Below, piece after piece: positions 6,677-13,508 of a DNA stretch of 22,765 nucleotides. Origin of the DNA: DASXTB01 sp036505615. Lineage in GTDB: Bacteria; Acidobacteriota; UBA6911; JACQSX01. The notes beneath the pieces are model-generated. The model did no database searches. It saw nothing but the letters and a program-made list of their open reading frames with translations, and was not told the DNA's origin. Position 1 is the first letter of the stretch, and each line of letters begins with the position of its first letter. The stretch spans positions 1 to 22,765 of the forward strand of contig DASXTB010000220.1 of NCBI GenBank assembly GCA_036505615.1, read 5' to 3'. Both the position numbers and the translations under genes were made by a program.

Positions 6677-7666
6677 TTGGGTCAACAGGAAATTCAAAAT
6701 CTAGAGACTGAGCGAACCGCTTTATCACCGCCGGTTCAGATTTACAGTGCCTTTGCGCCACCCCCGCCCCGCAAAGTTTTTCTTCCTGCTTTGCTCTTTG
6801 TTGCGACGGTATTTACTACACTTTTGGCCGGAATTTCCCTGCATTTCAGTTTCTTGCGAGGTGCCGGAGCGGCCATTCCCTCGCCTGAGCTAGTGTCGTT
6901 GTTGGAGCCGAGGACTTGGCTGACGGGAGTTCCATTTTCTGCGACGCTTCTGGCTATTCTATTAGCGCATGAAATGGGGCATTTCCTGGCCTGCGTCTAT
7001 TATGGGATCGATGCCACCTACCCTTATTTCCTGCCAGCTCCCCCTCCCCCGATCAGCCCCTTTGGAACTTTCGGAGCGGTGATTCGGATCAAATCTCCTT
7101 TTGGGGATTCCCGCGAGCTCTTTGACGTAGGTATTGCCGGCCCTATTGCGGGCTTTGTCGTGCTGCTACCGGCGTTGATTATCGGCCTGAGTATGTCGAC
7201 TATTTATCAAGGAAAGATTACCGAAGGAGTTATAGAATTCGGTGAACCATTGTTATTTAAGTGTCTGTCTATTCTATTTTTTCATGGGCAAGCGGGAGAA
7301 ATTAACTTGCATCCCATCGGGTACGCCGCGTGGTTTGGAATGCTGGCAACCAGCGCAAATCTAATCCCTGTCGGTCAGCTGGACGGAGGACATGTTGTGT
7401 ACGCTATCTTGGGACCGCGTGGGCATAGGTGGGTTTCCCGGATTTCGGTGGTGGCGGTACTCGGCCTGGCGCTGGCAACTCTATATTTGTATAGTTTTTT
7501 CTATCTTGTCTTCGCGCTTGTCCTCTTGCTTCTGCTTGGACTTCGTCATCCCAGTCCCTTGAAACCTGAACCGTACATAGACAAAGGCCGGATTCTGCTG
7601 ACAGTGATCGCGCTTATCATTCTTATCCTAACCTTTATTCCCGTGCCTGTACGAGTGCTGGGATAG
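6677..7666 (+). CDS. site-2-type (M50) intramembrane metalloprotease
   Basis: The 329-residue multi-spanning protein is an M50 zinc protease that cleaves substrates inside the membrane. Zinc site: HEMGH at 98-102 at the end of a hydrophobic helix (SATLLAILLAHEMGHFLACV), and the third ligand D236 in NLIPVGQLDGGHV. Between them are the conserved FGTFGAVIRIKSP loop and GIAGPIAGFVV. Hydrophobic segments lie near 36-58, 88-106, 152-173, 214-230, 258-288 and 306-322. There is no PDZ domain, unlike RseP; the layout with a proline-rich LPAPPPPISPFGTFGA loop is closer to the short EGY-like/S2P-like branch. The start is TTG at 6677, 12 bp after the HU stop, with AGGCGAA upstream; the next in-frame Met candidates are internal. 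The substrate is unknown; no anti-sigma gene is adjacent, although a sigma region 4-like gene lies 376 bp away on the other strand. Confidence 0.88.
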   Translation: MGQQEIQNLETERTALSPPVQIYSAFAPPPPRKVFLPALLFVATVFTTLLAGISLHFSFLRGAGAAIPSPELVSLLEPRTWLTGVPFSATLLAILLAHEMGHFLACVYYGIDATYPYFLPAPPPPISPFGTFGAVIRIKSPFGDSRELFDVGIAGPIAGFVVLLPALIIGLSMSTIYQGKITEGVIEFGEPLLFKCLSILFFHGQAGEINLHPIGYAAWFGMLATSANLIPVGQLDGGHVVYAILGPRGHRWVSRISVVAVLGLALATLYLYSFFYLVFALVLLLLLGLRHPSPLKPEPYIDKGRILLTVIALIILILTFIPVPVRVLG

Positions 7667-8042
7667 GGTGTCGAGATTGCAATGCTAGATTCCCTTGGCG
7701 GGCGCAAAGTTCGCAAATCGGTTAAGATTTGGTCATGAGATCGGCCCCGATGAGCGGGCTGGCCACGCCACTAAGTGCACCCACGGAGCCGCGACCGGAA
7801 GGGCGCGGCGCGCCAATCTTAAGTATCTGCAGAACACGATAACTGTGAAGCTCTCGCCGACTTGCACGCAGTGGGATTTGCAGAAGCCGGCGATACTGGC
7901 GCGCCGCGCCCTTCCGGCCGGGGCTCCGTCGCTGCACAGAGTGCCTGTGGCCAGCCTGAGGCATCTGGCAAATCTCCATTGCCCAGTCTATCTCGGTGGT
8001 ATGAGGTCGCTCGCTAGGGTTTGCGTCCCTGCTCGAAGCGCT
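7667..8042. other. intergenic gap filled by a long palindrome
   Basis: No gene is supported between the protease stop and the sigma-like gene. The plus-strand and minus-strand open frames here read through palindromic DNA and lack ribosome binding sites. The main content is the imperfect inverted repeat at 7760-7953; weaker symmetry extends outward to about 7720 and 7985. Confidence 0.7.
7760..7953. repeat. long imperfect palindrome, arms 7760-7815 and 7897-7953
   Basis: Arm 7760-7815 begins TGGCCACGCC and ends with GGAAGGGCGCGGCGCGCCA. The reverse complement of 7897-7953 matches it, with about 22 inner bases nearly identical and the outer half about 75 percent alike. The 81-bp loop itself holds short pairing segments (TATCTGCAGAA / TTTGCAGAAG in inverted sense near its ends). 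It lies between convergent genes, so it could stop transcription from both sides. Very GC-rich inner stem. Confidence 0.85.
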
Positions 8043-8309
8043 TTAGAGCGAGAAAGCCGGCGCGCTAAAAGATTTCAGGCTTTCCAGCAATCTCAGATTG
8101 GCGCTTGCAAGCAGCCGCTCCACCTCAGAAACTGGCAGCGAGAGTTGCCGCGCAATATCCGATGCAGACCGGGAATAGTAGTGGCTCAGAACGAAAACTC
8201 GACGCTGGTCGGACGGGAGCTGTCCCAGGGTGTGGGTAATTGCCTCCCAGCAGAGTTGCCGCAGGGGATTATCGACAGGTACGGATTCTTTCACGGCCAA
8301 CATCTCCAC
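8043..8309 (-). CDS. stand-alone sigma-70 region 4-like protein
   Basis: The 88-residue protein matches sigma-70 region 4, the helix-turn-helix that reads -35 elements: LGQLPSDQRRVFVLSHYY, then SASDIARQLSLPVSEVERLLASANLRLLESL. There is no region 2 (core-binding and -10 recognition), so it is not a complete ECF sigma factor. A near-perfect Shine-Dalgarno (AGGAGGAG) precedes GTG 8309, with ATG 8303 as second choice, which argues for a real gene and not a decayed remnant. It lies 220 bp downstream of nfo on the same strand, separated by repeats. It might act as a small transcription factor or as an RNA polymerase-binding regulator; that is inference. A truncated ECF sigma is the alternative. Confidence 0.75.
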   Translation of the reverse strand: MEMLAVKESVPVDNPLRQLCWEAITHTLGQLPSDQRRVFVLSHYYSRSASDIARQLSLPVSEVERLLASANLRLLESLKSFSAPAFSL

Positions 8310-8384
8310 TTTCTCCTCCTAAATCCCTTCGTTTCTTTCTACGGTGGATTAGACCAAAAAGTTCGCTGAAAGGTTGGGTTTTTT

Positions 8385-8425
8385 TTGATTTGTCGGTGGT
8401 CCGTTGTCAGTGGTTGTTGGCTGAC
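8385..8425. repeat. short heptamer array (GTCAGTG-like)
   Basis: Degenerate 7-bp units follow one another: GTCGGTG, GTCCGTT, GTCAGTG, GTTGTTG. They lie between nfo and the sigma-like gene, next to the CATTCCG array. Too short and divergent to be sure of a repeat beyond the period. Confidence 0.45.
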
Positions 8426-8461
8426 TCCTAGACTCAACGTAAAGGCACGGAGACATAAAGC

Positions 8462-8529
8462 ATCTCACTCCGCATTCCACACTCCGCATCCGCATTCAAT
8501 AATCGCATTCCGTAATCCGAAATCCGCAA
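8462..8529. repeat. heptamer array (CATTCCG/CAATCCG family) at the nfo 3' end
   Basis: Units such as CATTCCG, CATCCG and CAATCAG recur with a period of about 7 bp from 8462 to 8529 on the plus strand. On the minus strand the array begins at the nfo TGA itself (TGATTGCGG). Only one orientation is seen here, unlike the complete fold-back of the same family near kdsD. Confidence 0.75.
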
Positions 8530-9399
8530 TCAGAGCAGGCTTCTCAATACATTCAAATTCCTAACGTCCTCCGTTCCCAAATTATCCTTTGGAGTCTCGA
8601 GGATTTTGGGGACCGGCACGAAATCCTTGTCTTGGAATAATAAGCGGAAACCTTCCAAGCCGATTTTCCCCTGGCCTATGTGGGCATGGCGATCCACATG
8701 GCTCCCCAGAACTTTTTGCGAATCGTTAACATGGAAAAGCTTCACACGATCCTTACCCAGTAATCTTTTCACCTGTCCAAAGGTTTCCGCATATGTCTCC
8801 GGGGTTCGGAAATCGTAGCCCGCCGCTAGAAGGTGACAAGTATCGAGACAGACGCCCAACCTTTCGGATTCCTTGACGCCGTCGATTATCTGCCGGAGAT
8901 GTTCCAGCTTGTAGCCCAAGCTGGTCCCTTGCCCCGCTGTCCCCTCCAAACAGATTTTGGTTTTGTATCCTCGCGTGCTTTCGTGCAGCCGCTTCAGCGA
9001 TGCAGCAATACGCGCAATACCTTGTGTCTCTCCCTCGCCCAGGTGCGAACCAGGGTGCATAACAAGATAAGGGACACCTAATTGCTCGGCGCGATCCATT
9101 TCGTCTCTCAGTGCTGCTATGGACCTTTCTAGAATCAGAGCATTCGATGTAGCGATGTTGATAAGGTAACTGTCATGCGCCGCAACAAATGCGATGCCGG
9201 AATCTTTCCAGTTCCTTTTGAATTTCCGGATAGTGTCTTCATCGTAGGGACGCGCTTTCCATTGGCTGGCGTTCTTGAGAAAAATTTGGATCGCCGTGGC
9301 GCCTATCCTTAGCCCGCGTTCAAAGGCGTTCTGCACGCCTCCGACAACAGAGACATGTGCGCCTAGAAGCATCTTCCCGTTCTTTGCCGGTGGGGACAT
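8530..9399 (-). CDS. nfo: endonuclease IV (AP endonuclease)
   Basis: Nfo cuts the DNA backbone 5' to abasic sites in base excision repair and acts as a zinc enzyme. The 289-residue protein shows the full TIM-barrel metal set: H75 (AAHDSYLIN), H115 (VMHPGSH), E152 (CLEGTAGQG), D186 and H189 (CLDTCHLLAAGYD), H223 (LFHVNDS), D236 and H238 (HVDRHAHIGQG) and E268 (ILETP). Length is normal for bacteria (about 280). The ATG at 9399 fits the family opening LGAHVSVVGG, which starts at residue 12. The mpg gene, whose product creates the abasic sites Nfo cuts, lies upstream on the same strand, but a 410-bp fold-back separates them. Confidence 0.96.
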   Translation of the reverse strand: MSPPAKNGKMLLGAHVSVVGGVQNAFERGLRIGATAIQIFLKNASQWKARPYDEDTIRKFKRNWKDSGIAFVAAHDSYLINIATSNALILERSIAALRDEMDRAEQLGVPYLVMHPGSHLGEGETQGIARIAASLKRLHESTRGYKTKICLEGTAGQGTSLGYKLEHLRQIIDGVKESERLGVCLDTCHLLAAGYDFRTPETYAETFGQVKRLLGKDRVKLFHVNDSQKVLGSHVDRHAHIGQGKIGLEGFRLLFQDKDFVPVPKILETPKDNLGTEDVRNLNVLRSLL

Positions 9400-9410
9400 T
9401 TTCAGGCCGT

Positions 9411-9802
9411 CTCAACACAGAGTCACAGCGCGACGGGGCCGCAACCCAACAAAGCCGATCACGATCACGTCCACGTCGACGACCACGTTCACGTCCGCGT
9501 CCAGGTTCGCGAGGTACGACTCACTTGATCGTCAGTTAGAATTTGATCACCTTGGTCAGCATCGAAACAACGCACTCTATGAGTTGGTCCCCTTTCTGTA
9601 GCAGCTCATGATCGGCGAGTGTGCGTGCCTTGCAAGCATCCAGTATCGCTCCGTATTCCATCGATGATCCTCTGGCAATGCCGAAGAAGCGTGAGCTGTC
9701 AGCCTCGGCCAGACGTGGCCGTAGTCGTTGATGTGGACGTGATCGTGAACGTGATCGGTCCTTTTTTGGTTGTGGTTCTGCCGCGCTGAGCCTTTGTATT
9801 GA
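9411..9802. repeat. hexamer fold-back element, arms about 9411-9511 and 9713-9802
   Basis: The left arm runs CAACACAGAG, CGCGACGGGGCCGCAACC, AAAGCCGATCACG and then hexamers GATCAC, GTCCAC, GTCGAC, GTTCAC to 9511. The right arm gives the same order on the other strand: CAATACAAAG, CAGCGCGGC, CCACAACC, GGACCGATCACG, then GTTCAC/GATCAC/GTCCAC units. The same end module occurs beside kdsC (18740-18838) and, in part, at 60-130. The loop holds a coding remnant. Confidence 0.78.
9536..9709 (-). pseudogene. remnant of a four-helix-bundle (23S rRNA intervening-sequence-type) protein
   Basis: Translating the minus strand from 9709 to the TAA at 9536 gives about 57 residues including RFFGIARGSSMEYGAILDAC, then LLQKGDQLIECVVSMLTKVI and a stop. 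This matches the C-terminal half of the four-helix-bundle family (S23/IVP type), where an F-x-x-IARGS-x-x-E motif and a final helix with V-x-ML-T-x-[LIM] are typical. The N-terminal helices are missing: upstream DNA turns directly into hexamer repeat. I see no start codon with a ribosome binding site, so I call it a truncated gene. These proteins have no settled function outside rRNA intervening sequences. Confidence 0.65.
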
Positions 9803-9809
9803 ATGTTTG

Positions 9810-10517
9810 TTAACGATCCGGGTTACGGATGCGGCTATTCACTGTGCCTTTTCCAGACTTTCGACTTTCGACTTGCGACCTAATTTCGACCTGCGACTTT
9901 CTTTTTCGCAGGTTAATCTTCGCGGAACTCACAAACGGACTATTAGGCGCAAAGCATCGCCATATTTTATCGGTACCTTCACGAATGCCGACTCGGGGAC
10001 TCCACATTACTTGGGCACTGTCATTCCCGGCACAAATTTGCAGGATGCTTGTTTTGCGCGTCAAATCGACGCCATTGAGCGCCGTTGTTATGTCAAAGGC
10101 CACGCAAAGCTTACCGGGTCCGTTGGTGAGACGCTTTTCGCTTGTCGTCTGGCGAAGCTCTCTCATCTTGTCCAGACCGGTAATCGGTTCCACGGCGCGA
10201 ATGAGGGCAGCTGCGGGGAAACCCTCCCGCTCACAGACCACGTTCAACATGAAATACATACCATACGTGAAGTACACATAACTAAACCCCGGTGGCCCAT
10301 ACATGACCCGGGTACGTGGAGTAAGCCCGCGTGACGCATGGCAGGCAGGATCGTCCTCTCCGATGTAGGCCTCAGTTTCCACGATCCGTCCAACTAATAC
10401 CTGACCGTCAAGATGTCGGACAAGGCTTTTACCGATCAAGTCGCGCGTCACCTCCAACGTATTTCGGTTGTAAAACCGGCGCGGCAGGGGAACGGGGAGA
10501 GAGGAACTTCGGGTCAT
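9810..10517 (-). CDS. mpg: 3-methyladenine DNA glycosylase (AAG/Mpg family)
   Basis: Mpg removes alkylated purines such as 3-methyladenine and hypoxanthine, leaving abasic sites. The core (residues about 10-198) is typical: RRFYNRNTLEVTRDLIGKSL, the catalytic Glu in IVETEAYIGEDDPACHASRG, MYGPPGFSYVYFTYGM, then NGPGKLCVAFDI, and a closing SPRVGIREG...SPFVS. The family ends at about that point. The last 35 or so residues (KSQVEIRSQVESRKS...SRIRNPDR) are translations of GTCGAAA-type and GATTGCG-type repeats and are not expected to fold as part of the enzyme. ATG 10517 overlaps the ubiD stop as ATGA, so translation is probably coupled. Confidence 0.93.
   Translation of the reverse strand: MTRSSSLPVPLPRRFYNRNTLEVTRDLIGKSLVRHLDGQVLVGRIVETEAYIGEDDPACHASRGLTPRTRVMYGPPGFSYVYFTYGMYFMLNVVCEREGFPAAALIRAVEPITGLDKMRELRQTTSEKRLTNGPGKLCVAFDITTALNGVDLTRKTSILQICAGNDSAQVMWSPRVGIREGTDKIWRCFAPNSPFVSSAKINLRKRKSQVEIRSQVESRKSGKGTVNSRIRNPDR
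9848..9912. repeat. heptamer array inside the mpg 3' end
   Basis: Units TTTCGAC, TTTCGAC, TTGCGAC, then CCTGCGAC on the plus strand (GTCGAAA family on the minus strand) make up the last codons of mpg. Only one orientation is clear; a matching opposite arm is not seen nearby. Confidence 0.7.
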
Positions 10518-11968
10518 TCGAACTTAATTTTCAACTTGTGCCAAATCGCGTCCACGCGGCGTTTCACGTCCTCGGACATAGTAATCGATCTTGGCCACGG
10601 GCGTGAAAAACCCTCATTAACCCACTTACGCGTACCGTCGACTCCCATTTTGGAACCGTACTGGGGCAGGCGGCAGGAATGATCCAGCACATCTATCGGG
10701 CCCATCACGAACTGGATGTCGCGCTCCGGGTCGATGTTGTTCAAGACCTTCAATGTTACTTCACGAAGGTCCTGCACGTTAATGTCGTCGTCTACCACGA
10801 TAATGCACTTGCAGAGCATCGCCTGGCCCAACCCCCAGATGGCGTTCATGATTTTCCGAGCATGCCCGGGATAGGCTTTCCTGATAGAAAGAATCATCAG
10901 GTTGTGGAATATCCCCTCAAAAGGCATGTGCATGTCCACCACTTCAGTGAGCTGCTTTTGAATCACGGGCAATGTAATTCGCTCGACGGCTTTGCCCATG
11001 TAGCAATCTTCCATCGGCGGGACGCCTACGATAATGGTCTGGTAAATAGGTTTCCTGCGATGCGTGATGCAGTTCACATGAAAGACCGGATATCGATCCT
11101 CCAGCGAGTAAAAACCCGTGTGATCGCCGAAAGGGCCCTCCATTACCATCTCAGAAGGATCAACGTAGCCTTCCAGTACAATCTCGGAGCTGGCCGGCAC
11201 TTCGACGTCCACGGTTTCCGCGCGCACCATCTCGACGGGCTTGCCTCGCAAAAAACCGGCAAACGCCATCTCGTCAAAGTCGTCTGGCAACGGCATGCAT
11301 CCCGAAAAGCAAACCGCCGGGTCTCCTCCAATTGCCACGGCCACGGGCATGTGTTGAGTGCTGCTCCGGGCATGCTCGCGAAAGTGTCCCGCTCCGTGCT
11401 TGTGAATCTGCCAGTGCATGGCCGCTGTCTTGTCGCTGAGCACCTGCATTCGGTAGATGCCACAGTTCCGCTTTCCAGTAACCGGATGCTTTGAGAAGAC
11501 TAGCGGGAAGGTAATGTATCGGCCGCCATCTTCGGGCCAGCACTTCAAAATAGGAAAGTAGTTCAGCGAAAAGTCGCGCTCACGAATCACCTCTTTGCAG
11601 GGCCCGGACCTGACGGTCTTGGGAAAAAAGCTCCCCAGATCAGCCAGTTTGGGAAGCAGCTTAATTTTATCCAGCAAACCCTCGGGTGACTTGAAATCGA
11701 GCAACTCGTGGACGCGCTGAGCCACATCCTGCAGCGAGTCTACCTCCAGAGCCAGGTTCATGCGGCGCGGGGAGCCCAGGGCGTTAATCAAAACCGGTAC
11801 ATCGTGACCTTTGACATTCTCAAACAGGAGCGCCGGGCCGACTCTCTTGCAGACACGATCGGTGATTTCCGCGATTTCGAGAATCGGGTCCACTTCTTCC
11901 CGAATCCGGACTAGCTCGCCTTCTTTCTCCAAGCGTCGAATGAATTCGCGAAGGTCAGCGTAAGCCAT
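10514..11968 (-). CDS. UbiD-family prenyl-FMN-dependent decarboxylase
   Basis: UbiD enzymes reversibly decarboxylate aromatic or unsaturated acids using prenylated FMN made by UbiX. The 484-residue protein matches the family in length and motifs: opening YADLREFIRRLEKEGELVRI, the cofactor-binding GIYRMQVLSD with R173, WQIHKHGAGHFREH, AVAIGGDPA, and the acid residue E277 in MVMEGPFGDHTGFYS. Membership is certain; substrate is not. UbiD itself (ubiquinone) or a menaquinone-pathway paralogue are the usual housekeeping roles; an Acidobacteriota-like host would favour menaquinone. No ubiX or other quinone gene is in the window. ATG 11968 overlaps the HEAT gene's TGA by one base (TGATG), and its own TGA overlaps mpg, forming a three-gene unit. 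Confidence 0.9.
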   Translation of the reverse strand: MAYADLREFIRRLEKEGELVRIREEVDPILEIAEITDRVCKRVGPALLFENVKGHDVPVLINALGSPRRMNLALEVDSLQDVAQRVHELLDFKSPEGLLDKIKLLPKLADLGSFFPKTVRSGPCKEVIRERDFSLNYFPILKCWPEDGGRYITFPLVFSKHPVTGKRNCGIYRMQVLSDKTAAMHWQIHKHGAGHFREHARSSTQHMPVAVAIGGDPAVCFSGCMPLPDDFDEMAFAGFLRGKPVEMVRAETVDVEVPASSEIVLEGYVDPSEMVMEGPFGDHTGFYSLEDRYPVFHVNCITHRRKPIYQTIIVGVPPMEDCYMGKAVERITLPVIQKQLTEVVDMHMPFEGIFHNLMILSIRKAYPGHARKIMNAIWGLGQAMLCKCIIVVDDDINVQDLREVTLKVLNNIDPERDIQFVMGPIDVLDHSCRLPQYGSKMGVDGTRKWVNEGFSRPWPRSITMSEDVKRRVDAIWHKLKIKFE

Positions 11969-13320
11969 CAGTGCGTGCGGGCCCGCAGGCGCCGAATAGC
12001 CTGGTTTGCGGCGGAAGCCACTTCGCTATCTCTGTCCGCGCTCAGCTCCTGCAGCAGCGGCATTGCGTCTACTCCTCCGGCGCGGCCCAGAACTTCCAGC
12101 AGCCCGAGCTGCACCTTTTTGCGCTTCAGGCGAACAAATGGGTACAGCTTCTTTGTCTCTTCTGGAGAGGATTCCAACAGATACTCGAGTGCCTGATCAT
12201 AGAGCGCGCTATCGAGGCCATTGATCAGTTCCACCAGCATCAAATCGTTTCCCAGCCGGTAAAGCGCAAAGTGAATTGCCAGCAGCGCTTCCGGTTTGTC
12301 CTCTACTTGTTTTTGGGCTTGCAGCAGCGGAATGCTCTCTTTAAGTCCGGCTCGGCCCATTCCTTCAGCCGCCGCCCGCCTGAAATCCGCATTTCGGTGC
12401 TGCAGATTGCGGGCAAATATGGACTGTGATTCGGGCGCTCCTATATAGGCCAGCGCGTCGAGCAGCTTGAATTGCAAATCGTCCTTTCCGGTCGCGGGGA
12501 TAACTTTGAGGATCCTTCGCCTTTCCTCCGGTTCGCTGTTGTAGAGTCTTGTCAGCGGCTCGACTGCTTCCTTGACACGCAAAAAACCCACCGTGCGAAT
12601 GGCTTCATCATGGACCGATTTGTTCTCATCCTCAATAAACGGAATAGCCTCTACGCCGTATTCAGTCTGTCTTATCTTGTAGATGGCTCGAATCATCTGC
12701 ATTTTCACCCCGGAGTCAGTTTCCTTCTTCAGGGCGTCCACAAGCGCCGGGGCCGCTTCTTCCCCGCGAAGCACACCCACCGCCTGAGCGGCTCTCCTCC
12801 TGATCTTCGCATCAGGGTCCGAAAGCAGGATGGAGAGGCTATTGACGGCCGCGCCGTTTACGGGAATATATGGCTCAACAACCAGCGGATCGTAATCGAC
12901 CTCAAACGGGTTGAGCGCATCGATGATTTTTTTTGTTTGATGGATAAAACCACCTTCCTCGACCACGTAAAGATCGACCATCCCCTCGATGCTGGCCCCA
13001 CGCACCTCCATACGGCGGTCTTTTGCGGCGGCGACATAGGTGTCCAGAGCGCGGGGATCGTTAATACTGGCCAGCGCCCGCAATACGTCGAGACGGATCT
13101 CGTCGTCTTGGAATGCTTCAATGAGCGCGGGAACTGCCGCACGAGCCTTATTTTTTGCCAGCGTTCGCACCGCTTCTCTCCGGCGCTGGGGATCGGGGTT
13201 CTTCAAATCGTAAATGAGACTGTCGATCGAAACATCCTGCGTTTGCTGCGCAGTTTGCTTCGCCGGTGCAGAAGAAGTTAGCATCAGAAAAAAGAGCACG
13301 AGACCGCTAAGGCGCTTCAT
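11968..13320 (-). CDS. exported HEAT-repeat protein
   Basis: A 450-residue protein with an N-terminal signal peptide (MKRLSGLVLFFLMLTSSAPA, then KQTAQQ) and about ten HEAT/PBS-lyase-type helical repeats, for example DPQRRREAVRTLAKNKARAA, PDAKIRRRAAQAVGVLRGEE, NADFRRAAAEGMGRAGLKES and a final DRDSEVASAANQAIRRL. Such solenoids bind other proteins; the specific role is not visible. The ATG at 13320 is chosen because AGGGAG lies 7 bases upstream and the signal peptide starts exactly there; a frame extending to a GTG at 13344 adds eight residues that would spoil it. It is the first gene of the unit with the UbiD-family gene and mpg, by a 1-nt overlap. A Sec-exported partner beside two cytoplasmic enzymes gives no obvious functional link. 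Confidence 0.85.
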   Translation of the reverse strand: MKRLSGLVLFFLMLTSSAPAKQTAQQTQDVSIDSLIYDLKNPDPQRRREAVRTLAKNKARAAVPALIEAFQDDEIRLDVLRALASINDPRALDTYVAAAKDRRMEVRGASIEGMVDLYVVEEGGFIHQTKKIIDALNPFEVDYDPLVVEPYIPVNGAAVNSLSILLSDPDAKIRRRAAQAVGVLRGEEAAPALVDALKKETDSGVKMQMIRAIYKIRQTEYGVEAIPFIEDENKSVHDEAIRTVGFLRVKEAVEPLTRLYNSEPEERRRILKVIPATGKDDLQFKLLDALAYIGAPESQSIFARNLQHRNADFRRAAAEGMGRAGLKESIPLLQAQKQVEDKPEALLAIHFALYRLGNDLMLVELINGLDSALYDQALEYLLESSPEETKKLYPFVRLKRKKVQLGLLEVLGRAGGVDAMPLLQELSADRDSEVASAANQAIRRLRARTH

Positions 13321-13490
13321 TTGATTCTCCCTAAGACCAGCCACGAATTTAACGAATTTCGCGGAGAAAATACAGAAATCGATTCGGATTCGTGGGCGTC
13401 CTAGGTTGCCGCATGAGTCGGCGCATGAGTCGCGTGGAAACTGGATTTCGACAGTTGGATAGCCTGCGCCCTATTTATCGCTATTTGATT

Positions 13491-13496
13491 TATAAT
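13491..13496 (+). promoter_or_regulatory. possible -10 element before the histidine kinase
   Basis: A perfect TATAAT lies 12 bp before the ATG at 13509. No convincing -35 stands at 16-18 bp. If used, the mRNA leader would be only about 6 bases, nearly leaderless. A chance AT-rich match is possible. Confidence 0.35.
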
Positions 13497-13508
13497 AAGA
13501 AACTCTCC

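Larger units (their letters stand above)
9400..9809. other. mpg-nfo gap filled by a fold-back element
   Basis: This gap holds one hexamer-rich inverted repeat (9411-9802) from end to end, with a gene remnant in its loop (9536-9709). No intact gene is supported. The element begins 8 bp from the mpg stop codon and ends 12 bp before the nfo start codon. Confidence 0.7.

Noticed and set aside
7695..8369. 224-codon plus-strand frame between the protease and nfo
   Set aside because: It covers the long palindrome and is antisense to the sigma-like gene, which has a far better ribosome binding site.
8330..8375. ECF-type autoregulatory promoter (GAACTT and TCTAA) before the sigma-like gene
   Set aside because: The two words are only about 5 bp apart instead of about 16, so they cannot act together as -35 and -10.
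10679..11494. 271-codon plus-strand frame
   Set aside because: Antisense to the UbiD-family gene; His/Val-rich composition typical of a shadow frame.
12472..13281. 269-codon plus-strand frame
   Set aside because: Antisense to the HEAT-repeat gene, no domain.
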